This document shows positions 1-7,805 of a stretch of DNA of 64,000 nucleotides, one piece after another (within the stretch, counting starts at the first letter, position 1; the number at the start of each line of letters is the position of its first letter). The notes beneath the pieces were generated by a model. That model saw nothing but the letters and a program-made list of their open reading frames with translations. It was not told where the DNA came from and did no database searches. The DNA lies in assembly GCA_014642895.1 (NCBI GenBank), contig BMJD01000002.1, positions 210,679-274,678 of the forward strand, written 5' to 3'. A program made the translations under genes and the position numbers. This DNA comes from Lentibacillus populi (lineage in GTDB: Bacteria > Bacillota > Bacilli > Bacillales > Amphibacillaceae).

Positions 1-1
1 G

Positions 2-385
2 ATCGCTCAAGGCTCACTGGAAAAGGCGCTGGAATATGCCAAGGAAAGAAAACAATTTGGTAAATCCATTTCCAATTTCCAGGCTATCCAGTTCAAGCTT
101 GCCGATATGGCAATGGAAGTAGAGCTGGCGCGGAATATGGTACACAAGGCTGCCTGGTTAAAAGATCGAGGGAAACCGTTTACAAAAGAGGCTGCTTTTG
201 CTAAATTATATGCTACAGAGACCGCATTCCGCTCGGCGAATCAGGCTATTCAAATCCTTGGCGGTTATGGTTACATGCGGGAATATGAAGTGGAACGTTA
301 TTTGCGGGATGCAAAACTATTGGAAATTGGCGAAGGAACTTCCGAGATTCAACGACTTGTGATCGCTAGACAACTAGGATGCTAG
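2..385 (+). CDS. Acyl-CoA dehydrogenase, C-terminal part (yngJ-like)
   Basis: Only the last ~127 codons lie in the window; the reading frame is open from base 2. The visible part is the C-terminal helical domain of a flavin acyl-CoA dehydrogenase: a RKQFGK segment near the left edge, the LGGYGYMREYEVER region that helps bind FAD at the dimer interface, and the closing GTSEIQRLVIAR motif. It oxidises an acyl-CoA to the enoyl-CoA using ETF as acceptor. Position ahead of a ligase, biotin carboxylase, carrier, hydratase and carboxyltransferase matches the B. subtilis yngJ-E order, so isovaleryl-CoA is the likely substrate (inference). Confidence 0.93.
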   Translation: MAQGSLEKALEYAKERKQFGKSISNFQAIQFKLADMAMEVELARNMVHKAAWLKDRGKPFTKEAAFAKLYATETAFRSANQAIQILGGYGYMREYEVERYLRDAKLLEIGEGTSEIQRLVIARQLGC

Positions 386-411
386 AATAAAGGAATGAAA
401 GGAGAACGTTC

Positions 412-2061
412 ATGAGTTTATTAAATCTGACGGTTGGCGAGTTATTAGAAGAACAAGTGAATTTGTATCCGGATCAGGAAGCGGTTGTCTATCCAGAGTT
501 GAACCTAAGAAAAACATACAAAGAATTTAATGAAATGGCTGACCAAGCGGCAAAAGGGCTAATGTCTTTAGGGATCAAAAAAGGAGAGAATGTGGCCATT
601 TGGGCTGATAATAAACCGGAATGGCTAACGGCACAGTTTGCAACAGGAAAGATGGGGGCAGTACTTGTTACTGTCAACACGAATTATCAGGCACAAGAAC
701 TGGAATATCTATTAAAGCAATCCGAATCTACAACATTAATTTTGGCAGAATCCTATAAAGGGACATCCTACATCGATATTTTGCAACAGGTATGTCCTGA
801 GTTCACAGATGCAGAAAAAGGGAATCTCCAGGCGCAAAAGGCTCCCCACCTGAAAAATATTATTGTGATTAGTGATCAAGATTATCCAAACGCCTATACG
901 TGGAAAGAAGTAATGAACAAGGCCGCAGAAGTTAGTGATGGGACACTTGCGGAACGTAAAAATTTCTTACGCTATGATGATGTGATTAATATGCAATACA
1001 CTTCCGGGACAACTGGTTTTCCCAAGGGTGTCATGTTAACTCATTACAATATCGTAAACAACGGCAAACAGATTGCTGATTGTATGAAACTGACAAATGA
1101 AGATCGGCTCTGCATTCCGGTTCCTTTTTTTCATTGCTTTGGCTGCGTGTTGGGCGTACTTGCAGCCGTTTCCAAGGGAACAACAATGGTTATATTGGAG
1201 CAATTCGATGCAGAAAAAGTGATGAAAGCTGTTTCAGATGAAAAATGTACCGGGTTGCATGGGGTTCCAACAATGTTTATTGCCGAATTAAATCACCCGA
1301 ATTTTTCCAAATATAATTTTTCCTATTTGCGTACAGGAATCATGGCCGGATCAACGTGTCCAATTGAAGTAATGAATGATGTCATGACCAAAATGGGAGC
1401 CTCCGAAATTACGATTGCCTATGGCCAAACCGAATCATCACCGGTAATCACCCAGACAAAAACAGATGATCCAATTGAATTGAAAGCACGTACGGTTGGC
1501 AGGGCACACCCGAATGTTGAAGTAAAAATAACAGTACCAGGAACAAACGAGGAGCAGGAGCAGGGGCTGCCTGGTGAATTGTGCACGAGAGGGTATCATG
1601 TGATGAAGGGTTATTACAATAACGAAGCAGCAACAAATGCTGTAATCGATAGTGAAGGCTGGCTCCATACAGGGGATCTTGCCGTTATGGATGAAAATGG
1701 TTATTTAGAAATAACCGGTCGCATGAAAGATATGATTATCCGTGGCGGCGAAAATATTTATCCACGGGAAATAGAAGAATTTCTTTACCAGCATCCGGAT
1801 ATTCTGGATGTGCAAATAATTGGCGTGCCTGATGCGAAATATGGTGAAGAAGTAATGGCCTGGATTGTCTTAAAAGAAGGTATTCTGTTGACCGAAAAGG
1901 ACGTACGGCAGTTTTGTGAAGGGAATATTTCCAGGCATAAAATCCCGAAATATATTCAATTTGTTGATGATTACCCAATGACGGCAAGTGGAAAAATCCA
2001 GAAATATAAATTGAAAGAACTTGCGTCAAAGCAATTTGAACAGAAGGGTGCGAGTTTATGA
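412..2061 (+). CDS. AMP-forming acyl-CoA synthetase (yngI-like)
   Basis: A 549-residue member of the adenylate-forming ligase family, which activates a carboxylic acid with ATP and loads it on CoA. Visible motifs: the P-loop-like YTSGTTGFPKG near residue 196, the AYGQTESSP motif near 336, the hinge GRMKDMIIRGGENIYP near 433, and the C-terminal catalytic lysine in SGKIQK near 525. Start is an ATG after a GGAGAA ribosome site. Its stop overlaps the next start by 4 bp (ATGA), implying translational coupling. In B. subtilis the homologous slot is YngI, a probable acetoacetate or branched acyl ligase; the exact substrate cannot be read from sequence. Confidence 0.93.
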   Translation: MSLLNLTVGELLEEQVNLYPDQEAVVYPELNLRKTYKEFNEMADQAAKGLMSLGIKKGENVAIWADNKPEWLTAQFATGKMGAVLVTVNTNYQAQELEYLLKQSESTTLILAESYKGTSYIDILQQVCPEFTDAEKGNLQAQKAPHLKNIIVISDQDYPNAYTWKEVMNKAAEVSDGTLAERKNFLRYDDVINMQYTSGTTGFPKGVMLTHYNIVNNGKQIADCMKLTNEDRLCIPVPFFHCFGCVLGVLAAVSKGTTMVILEQFDAEKVMKAVSDEKCTGLHGVPTMFIAELNHPNFSKYNFSYLRTGIMAGSTCPIEVMNDVMTKMGASEITIAYGQTESSPVITQTKTDDPIELKARTVGRAHPNVEVKITVPGTNEEQEQGLPGELCTRGYHVMKGYYNNEAATNAVIDSEGWLHTGDLAVMDENGYLEITGRMKDMIIRGGENIYPREIEEFLYQHPDILDVQIIGVPDAKYGEEVMAWIVLKEGILLTEKDVRQFCEGNISRHKIPKYIQFVDDYPMTASGKIQKYKLKELASKQFEQKGASL

Positions 2062-3413
2062 TTAAAAAAATATTGATCGCAAATCGCGGTGAAATTGCAG
2101 CCCGGGTGATACGGACGTGCAAGAAATTAAACATCCGTACGGTTGCTGTTTTTTCCGAAGCGGATCAAAAGGCACCATTTGTCGCACTTGCGGATGAAAG
2201 CTATTTACTTGGCCCGCCGCGTGTTAATGAAAGCTATTTAAAAGCAGATAAAATAATCCAAATCGCAAAGGAAGCGAATGCGGATGCAATTCATCCCGGC
2301 TATGGGTTTTTGAGTGAAAATGCTGTGTTTGCCGAGAAGTGTCAGGAGGCTGGGTTAACGTTTATCGGTCCACGCGGTGCTATCATGAAAAAAATGGGAA
2401 GTAAAATTGAAGCAAGGAAAACAATGCAGGCAGCAGGTGTCCCGGTTGTTCCCGGAACAGATGGTGCAGTCGAAAGTGCTGATGAGGCACTCGCAATCGC
2501 TAAAGAAATTGGCTATCCAATCATGTTGAAAGCATCTGCAGGCGGTGGCGGAATCGGAATGCAAGTTGTCGAATCTGATGCAGAATTGACGAAGGCGTTT
2601 GCCAGCAATTCCAAACGTGCGGAAACCTTTTTTGGTGATGGGGCGATGTTTATGGAGAAAAAGCTGGAAAACGCGCGTCATATCGAGGTTCAGCTCTTAG
2701 CCGACGAGTACGGGAATGCCGTTCATTTGTTTGAACGGGAGTGTTCCATTCAGCGCAGAAATCAAAAGGTAGTCGAGGAAGCACCATCTCCATTTATCTC
2801 CGAAATGACCCGGATGAAAATGGGGGAAACAGCTGTAACAGCAGCCAAAGCAATCGGTTACACAAATGCTGGCACAATTGAATTTCTTGTTGATGAAGAA
2901 GAGAACTTTTACTTTTTAGAAATGAATACGAGAATTCAAGTAGAACATGCAATTACCGAAGAAATTACCGGGCTGGATATTGTGGAGGAGCAGATTAACA
3001 TCGCAAATGGGGAAGCATTAACTATTGATCAGGCCTCATTAAACATTAATGGGCACGCAATTGAGGTTCGGATTTATGCGGAGGATCCCGTATCCTTTTT
3101 CCCTTCTCCAGGACATATTACAACGATGGAAGCACCAGCTGGAGAGAATGTAAGAAATGAGCTTGCGGTAACCGCAAATTATGATGTAACCCCTTACTAT
3201 GATCCGATGATAGGCAAGCTGATCGTGACCGGAGCAACAAGAGCTGAGGCAATCGAAGTACTGAAGTCCGCGCTGGGAAACTATAAAATTGACGGAATTA
3301 AAACGAACATACCGATGCTTGAAACGGTAATTGATCATGAAGCATTTAAAGCTGGCAACACAACTACAGCATTTGTACAAAAACATTATTTACCAATGGT
3401 TAAAACCAATTAA
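2058..3413 (+). CDS. Biotin carboxylase subunit of acyl-CoA carboxylase (yngHA-like)
   Basis: A 451-residue biotin carboxylase: N-terminal Rossmann-like domain (IANRGEIAARV at the start), ATP-grasp domain with the glycine-rich KASAGGGGIGMQ near residue 157, and the MNTRIQVEH active-site motif near 287. It carboxylates the biotin on the small carrier protein encoded next. The full-length match and pairing with a dedicated carrier and a propionyl/methylcrotonyl-type carboxyltransferase point to a 3-methylcrotonyl-CoA carboxylase rather than the housekeeping acetyl-CoA carboxylase AccC (inference from context). Confidence 0.93.
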   Translation: MIKKILIANRGEIAARVIRTCKKLNIRTVAVFSEADQKAPFVALADESYLLGPPRVNESYLKADKIIQIAKEANADAIHPGYGFLSENAVFAEKCQEAGLTFIGPRGAIMKKMGSKIEARKTMQAAGVPVVPGTDGAVESADEALAIAKEIGYPIMLKASAGGGGIGMQVVESDAELTKAFASNSKRAETFFGDGAMFMEKKLENARHIEVQLLADEYGNAVHLFERECSIQRRNQKVVEEAPSPFISEMTRMKMGETAVTAAKAIGYTNAGTIEFLVDEEENFYFLEMNTRIQVEHAITEEITGLDIVEEQINIANGEALTIDQASLNINGHAIEVRIYAEDPVSFFPSPGHITTMEAPAGENVRNELAVTANYDVTPYYDPMIGKLIVTGATRAEAIEVLKSALGNYKIDGIKTNIPMLETVIDHEAFKAGNTTTAFVQKHYLPMVKTN

Positions 3414-3426
3414 GGAGGAAACAACA

Positions 3427-3639
3427 ATGCAGGAAGTGAAAGCATCAATGGCAGGAAGTGTATGGAAAATTACAGTTAATAAAGGGGAAAGTGTGGAAGA
3501 GGATCAGGATATTGTCATCTTGGAATCAATGAAAATGGAAATACCGATTGCTAGTGAAGAGGCAGGTACCGTAAAGGAAATAAAAGTTGCGGAAGGCGAT
3601 TTTGTTAACGAAGGAGACGTTATCGCGATTATTGAATAA
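3427..3639 (+). CDS. Biotin carrier protein of acyl-CoA carboxylase (yngHB-like)
   Basis: A 70-residue biotin/lipoyl domain standing alone. The biotinylated lysine is K36 in ESMKMEIP, the canonical (A/E)MKM turn. Start is the ATG at 3427, placed 7 bases after a strong AAGGAGG; an upstream in-frame extension would run into the carboxylase gene and is not needed. It shuttles carboxy-biotin between the carboxylase at 2058 and the carboxyltransferase at 4529. Confidence 0.93.
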   Translation: MQEVKASMAGSVWKITVNKGESVEEDQDIVILESMKMEIPIASEEAGTVKEIKVAEGDFVNEGDVIAIIE

Positions 3640-3728
3640 CTATATTTCTTAACCAATGCTCGTGCTCCTTTGAACAGGTATTGCGGGTATTGGATTTTGG
3701 CATGAATATTTTGTCAGGAGGGTTTAGG

Positions 3729-4511
3729 TTGACCGCACTTGTCCATTATGAAATGACAGATGACCATATCACAATCATAACGTTAAACCGACCAGAGGCA
3801 GCTAATGCCATGTCAAAGCAGCTGCTTGCGGAATTAGATGAATGTGTTCACAACATTAATCAGGACAATGAAATTCGCTGTGTTATCATAACAGCAGCAG
3901 GAGAAAAGGCTTTTTGTGCAGGTGCCGATTTAAAAGAACGCAAGGGAATGAATGATCGGCAAACAATCGAAGCGGTCCGCTATATTGGGGACACGGTTAC
4001 AGCTGTTGAGCAAATAAAGATACCGGTTATCGCCGCGATCAATGGTGCTGCTTTTGGCGGAGGATTAGAGCTGGCACTCGCTTGTGACATCCGTATCGCA
4101 TCCGGGAATGCCAAAATGGGGTTAACCGAAACCTCACTTGCTATCATTCCAGGTGCAGGGGGAACACAACGGTTAACGAGATTAATCGGAGTAGGGCAGG
4201 CAAAACGATTGATTTTTACAGCAAAACCAATCTTGGCTAAAGAAGCGTTGGATATAGGGCTGGTCGAGCAAATCAGCCCTGCAGATAAATTAAGAGAAAA
4301 TACACTCGAACTTGCCAAACAGATTGCCCAAAACGGACCAATTGCATTAAGACAAGCGAAAACAGCTATCAATCTGGGCTTGCAAACTGATCTTGCAACA
4401 GGTCTGAACATTGAGCATTTATGTTACAGGGAAACCATTCCAACTAGTGACAGGAGTGAGGGACTGGCAGCATTTAAAGAAAAAAGAAAAGCCGTATATG
4501 CCGGAAAATAA
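3729..4511 (+). CDS. Enoyl-CoA hydratase family protein (yngF-like)
   Basis: A 260-residue crotonase-fold protein. The oxyanion-hole segments AFCAGADLKER (near residue 61) and FGGGLELALACDIR (near 108) and the IPGAGGTQRL segment are all present. I chose the TTG at 3729 because a clear AGGAGG lies 8 bases upstream; an earlier ATG at 3681 has no ribosome site and adds residues the family lacks. In this cluster it is likely methylglutaconyl-CoA hydratase. The 89 bases in front are where yngG (HMG-CoA lyase) sits in B. subtilis. Confidence 0.9.
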   Translation: MTALVHYEMTDDHITIITLNRPEAANAMSKQLLAELDECVHNINQDNEIRCVIITAAGEKAFCAGADLKERKGMNDRQTIEAVRYIGDTVTAVEQIKIPVIAAINGAAFGGGLELALACDIRIASGNAKMGLTETSLAIIPGAGGTQRLTRLIGVGQAKRLIFTAKPILAKEALDIGLVEQISPADKLRENTLELAKQIAQNGPIALRQAKTAINLGLQTDLATGLNIEHLCYRETIPTSDRSEGLAAFKEKRKAVYAGK

Positions 4512-4528
4512 GTTAGGGGGCTGTAAAC

Positions 4529-6058
4529 ATGACTTATGTAGAAGATTTACAACAACGGGTAGCGAAAATAAAACAAGGCGGAAAAGAAAAATACCATCAA
4601 AAAAATGCCGAAAAAGGGAAATTATTTGTTCGCAAGCGATTGGAATTACTTTTTGACGAGGACATTGACATAGAAGATGCATTTTTTGCAAATTGTGTAG
4701 ATGATTCGCTGCCATCGGATGGCGTTGTCACCGGCATTGGCAGCATAAACGGCCAGACTGTTTGTGTAATGGCCAATGATTCAACGGTTAAAGCAGGTTC
4801 ATGGGGGAAGCGCACCGTTGAAAAAATTATTCGCATTCAGGAAACAGCGGAGAAGCTTGAAATGCCAATGCTATACCTAGTTGACTCAGCCGGTGCCCGG
4901 ATAACCGATCAAATCGAGATGTTTCCCGGGCGCAGGGGAGCGGGGCGGATTTTTCATAATCAAATTAAATTATCAGGCAGAGTACCGCAAGTATGTTTGT
5001 TGTTTGGTCCATCCGCGGCTGGCGGAGCATACATACCAGCATTTTGCGATATTGTCATCATGGTTGACGGGAATGCTTCCATGTATCTTGGTTCACCACG
5101 GATGGCGGAAAAGGTAATTGGTGAAAAGGTTTCACTTGAAGAAATGGGTGGGGCAAAAATGCATTGCTCGATTTCTGGCTGTGGAGACGTCCTGGTGAAA
5201 ACAGAGAAAGAAGCAATTGCCTATACCCGCAACTATTTAAGCTATTTCCCAGCAAATTTCAAAGAAAAACCAAAAGCTATCACGGCAAAAGATGTGAAAG
5301 CATTTGATAAGTCAATTTCTGATCTGATTCCGGAAAATCAAAATGCTCCATTTAATATGTACGATTTTATTGATCGCATTATTGATGAAGACAGTTTTTG
5401 TGAAATTAAAAAGAAATTTGCGAAGGAACTAATTACCGGCGTTGCCCGTATTAATGGAAAATCAGTTGGTATTATTGCGAATCAGCCACGAGTTAAAGGT
5501 GGCGTTTTGTTTCCTGATTCAGCCGATAAAGCGGCAAAATTTATTCAATTATGTGATGCATTCAATATTTCCTTATTATTCTTGATGGATATCCCGGGCT
5601 TTATGATTGGTACGAAGGTGGAACGTGCCGGCATCATCCGCCACGGTGCAAAAATGCTTGCGGCAATGAGCGAAGCAACTGTTCCCAAAATTTCTGTTGT
5701 AGTCAGAAAAGCATATGGTGCCGGGTTATATGCAATGGCCGGACCGGCATTTGAACCAGACTGCTGTTTAGCATTGCCGACTGCCCAAATTGCAGTTATG
5801 GGACCGGAGGCAGCTGTTAATGCTGTATATGCCAACAAGATTGCCGAACTTCCGGAAGAGGAGCGCCCAACATTTATTCAAGAAAAACAGGATGAATACA
5901 AAGATAATATTGATATTTACCGGTTGGCCTCGGAATTAGTTGTTGATGCTGTCGTGGAACCTGATAGATTGCGTTCAGAATTGGTAACACGTTTTGCCAT
6001 GTATGAATCAAAGGCTGTCTCATTTACGGAAAGAAAACATGGGGTTTACCCGGTATAA
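4529..6058 (+). CDS. Acyl-CoA carboxylase carboxyltransferase subunit (yngE-like)
   Basis: A 509-residue carboxyltransferase with N- and C-terminal crotonase-like halves. Hallmarks: LVDSAGARITDQ, the oxyanion region FGPSAAGGAYIPAFCD, and in the second half DIPGFMIGTKVE plus the RKAYGAGLYAM segment. It transfers CO2 from carboxybiotin to an acyl-CoA. The length and single-chain alpha/beta form fit propionyl-/methylcrotonyl-CoA carboxylase beta subunits. It is the last gene of the operon; a strong terminator follows 13 bases after the stop. Confidence 0.93.
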   Translation: MTYVEDLQQRVAKIKQGGKEKYHQKNAEKGKLFVRKRLELLFDEDIDIEDAFFANCVDDSLPSDGVVTGIGSINGQTVCVMANDSTVKAGSWGKRTVEKIIRIQETAEKLEMPMLYLVDSAGARITDQIEMFPGRRGAGRIFHNQIKLSGRVPQVCLLFGPSAAGGAYIPAFCDIVIMVDGNASMYLGSPRMAEKVIGEKVSLEEMGGAKMHCSISGCGDVLVKTEKEAIAYTRNYLSYFPANFKEKPKAITAKDVKAFDKSISDLIPENQNAPFNMYDFIDRIIDEDSFCEIKKKFAKELITGVARINGKSVGIIANQPRVKGGVLFPDSADKAAKFIQLCDAFNISLLFLMDIPGFMIGTKVERAGIIRHGAKMLAAMSEATVPKISVVVRKAYGAGLYAMAGPAFEPDCCLALPTAQIAVMGPEAAVNAVYANKIAELPEEERPTFIQEKQDEYKDNIDIYRLASELVVDAVVEPDRLRSELVTRFAMYESKAVSFTERKHGVYPV

Positions 6059-6071
6059 TTTATGAAAGCAG

Positions 6072-6107
6072 GTCATCATACGGTTTTAATTCGTATGATG
6101 ACTTTTT
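6072..6107 (+). terminator. Intrinsic terminator of the acyl-CoA operon
   Basis: Perfect 11-bp stem GTCATCATACG / CGTATGATGAC with a 9-base loop, directly followed by TTTTT. It closes the operon after the carboxyltransferase gene. Confidence 0.9.
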
Positions 6108-6168
6108 ACCTTGTTTAGCTTGATACATTATTAGCCTGTAGCAGTTTTTAATTGGTTTTTAGAGGAAT

Positions 6169-6262
6169 GCTGAAGTTTGGTTGAAAGTTGCTGAACTGGG
6201 GCTGGAAAATGCTGAAGATTTTTGAAAGTTTCTGAACCAAGCCAGAAATTCGCTGAACCGTC
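6169..6262. repeat. Degenerate 20-21 bp tandem repeat (GCTGAA units)
   Basis: Five imperfect units start at 6169, 6190, 6211, 6231 and 6252, each opening with GCTGAA or TCTGAA and running on as a G/T- then GAAA-rich stretch. Spacing is 21, 21, 20 and 21 bases. It lies in the 340-base gap between the acyl-CoA operon terminator and the flavin reductase gene. No supported gene was found here. Confidence 0.6.
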
Positions 6263-6398
6263 TTGATTATCTCCGCAAAAACATAATCTAGTTTATGATA
6301 ATAATATTATGTAAAGTAAAGCATCTTTTTTCTATTTTTCTTTTATTGGTGATATCCTTGTTTTGAGTGAATTAGGAGGAAGGTGGGGGAATTCCATA

Positions 6399-6887
6399 AT
6401 GGATAGTCGGTTTTTTCGTGATGCTATGGGGAAGTTTGCAACCGGTATCACAATTGTAACAACAAACTATAATGACGAGATTATCGGGATGACAGTAAAC
6501 GCATTTATGTCCGTTTCACTGGATCCTAAGCTAATTGCTATCTCCATTGATGAAAAAGCTTCTATGTACGATAAGCTGCAAAACACGAAAAAATTCGGAT
6601 TAAGTATCTTATCAGAAGATCAAAAGGAATTGGCGATGATTTTTGCCAGACAGATTGAAAAGGATCGACAAAAAATACCTTATATAGAACTAGATAATAT
6701 ACCAGTTATCGATAATTCACTTGCAGCAATGTCCTGTTATGTTAAAGATACGGCTAAGGCAGGGGATCATATGATTTTGATTGCCGAAGTAACCCAAATC
6801 AATATGGGGCAAGGGGATCCGGTCTTATTTTTTGGTGGTAAATACCGTTCTATCGCATCAAATAAACATACCAAGTCCAACAAGTAA
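6399..6887 (+). CDS. Flavin reductase family protein (FMN-binding split barrel)
   Basis: A 162-residue flavin reductase-like domain. The N-terminal FATGITIVTT and the following GMTVNAFMSVSLDPKLIAISID are the diagnostic FMN-binding segments. Proteins of this family reduce free FMN/FAD with NAD(P)H or feed a two-component monooxygenase. I prefer the ATG at 6399, which sits about 10 bases after an AGGTGGGG run; a TTG at 6363 is an alternative with a weak site. No monooxygenase partner is adjacent, so the role stays general. Confidence 0.85.
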   Translation: MDSRFFRDAMGKFATGITIVTTNYNDEIIGMTVNAFMSVSLDPKLIAISIDEKASMYDKLQNTKKFGLSILSEDQKELAMIFARQIEKDRQKIPYIELDNIPVIDNSLAAMSCYVKDTAKAGDHMILIAEVTQINMGQGDPVLFFGGKYRSIASNKHTKSNK

Positions 6888-6949
6888 GAATGGCAATTCA
6901 TGATTTGGTAAAATATACTTAATGTATAAACCTATAATGGGGTGATAAA

Positions 6950-7405
6950 ATGAAGGTTAGTGAATTTATGATTACTGACGTTATTTCCGTTACAAAGGAC
7001 AGGTCAATAAGAGAATTGCTGGAACTGCTTGTAAAAAATAAAATCGGCGGTGTCCCGGTTGTGGACGAACAGAATAGACTATGTGGAATGGTAACAGATG
7101 GTGATGTCATTCGTTTTTTACAGCCTAAGGGCAGAACTGTTTATGATATGTATGCACTCGTTATTTTCAGTGAGAGGGAAGACCTGCAGCATAAATTGGA
7201 TTACGCTGTTGATGATAAAATTGGCAACCTGATGCGAAATAAACCAATTTATTCGGTTCATCCTAATGATACTTTGGATGCGGCAACATCGATCTTTTCC
7301 AAGCACCGCTTTAAGAAAATACCTGTTATTGATGATGACAATAAAGTTGTAGGTGTTATCAGCCGTGGTGATGTAATCCGTTTTATTTCAACAAAATTGA
7401 TTTAA
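6950..7405 (+). CDS. CBS-domain pair protein
   Basis: A 151-residue protein made only of two CBS domains: residues ~7-65 (MVTDGDVIRFL closes the first) and ~85-145 (GVISRGDVIRFI closes the second). Such stand-alone pairs bind adenosine nucleotides and act as energy or redox sensors. Start ATG follows GGGGTGA. No partner enzyme is evident next door. Confidence 0.88.
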   Translation: MKVSEFMITDVISVTKDRSIRELLELLVKNKIGGVPVVDEQNRLCGMVTDGDVIRFLQPKGRTVYDMYALVIFSEREDLQHKLDYAVDDKIGNLMRNKPIYSVHPNDTLDAATSIFSKHRFKKIPVIDDDNKVVGVISRGDVIRFISTKLI

Positions 7406-7477
7406 CTATATGTGTGTGCAAAAGTCGCCCACTTATCATTTGGTGACCTTTGAACTCCATTATAGTCGAAATGATTA

Positions 7478-7510
7478 GGACTTCTGTATCGCGCAGAAGC
7501 CCTTTTATTT
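7478..7510 (+). terminator. Probable intrinsic terminator after CBS gene
   Basis: Short stem GGACTTCTG / CAGAAGCCC with one mismatch, then a T-rich TTTTATTTT. Modest strength. The remainder of the 390-base gap up to the dynamin gene shows no gene; a TATAAT at 7759 with no good -35 may be the dynA promoter. Confidence 0.5.
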
Positions 7511-7805
7511 TAAAGCTTAGGCAAAAGGGCTGGATAATTTTGTATATTTGTATAGCATGTAGTAAGGAAGGTTTTTGATATTTAAGGCGGACTTACATAA
7601 AGTGATTGCAATATTGATAAGCAATTTGTTCATCGTTGAAATGCTATTTAATATTGGGAGACTGGCCGTTTTTCTCTTTAATGCAGGTAAGTGTCATTAT
7701 GGTTTAAAGAAATATCCGTACATTTAGTGATCCGGTAGCATTTGGGTGTGAAACAACGTATAATAGAAGTATATGAACTGTTAAATAAGAAAGGAAATGT
7801 GCATC

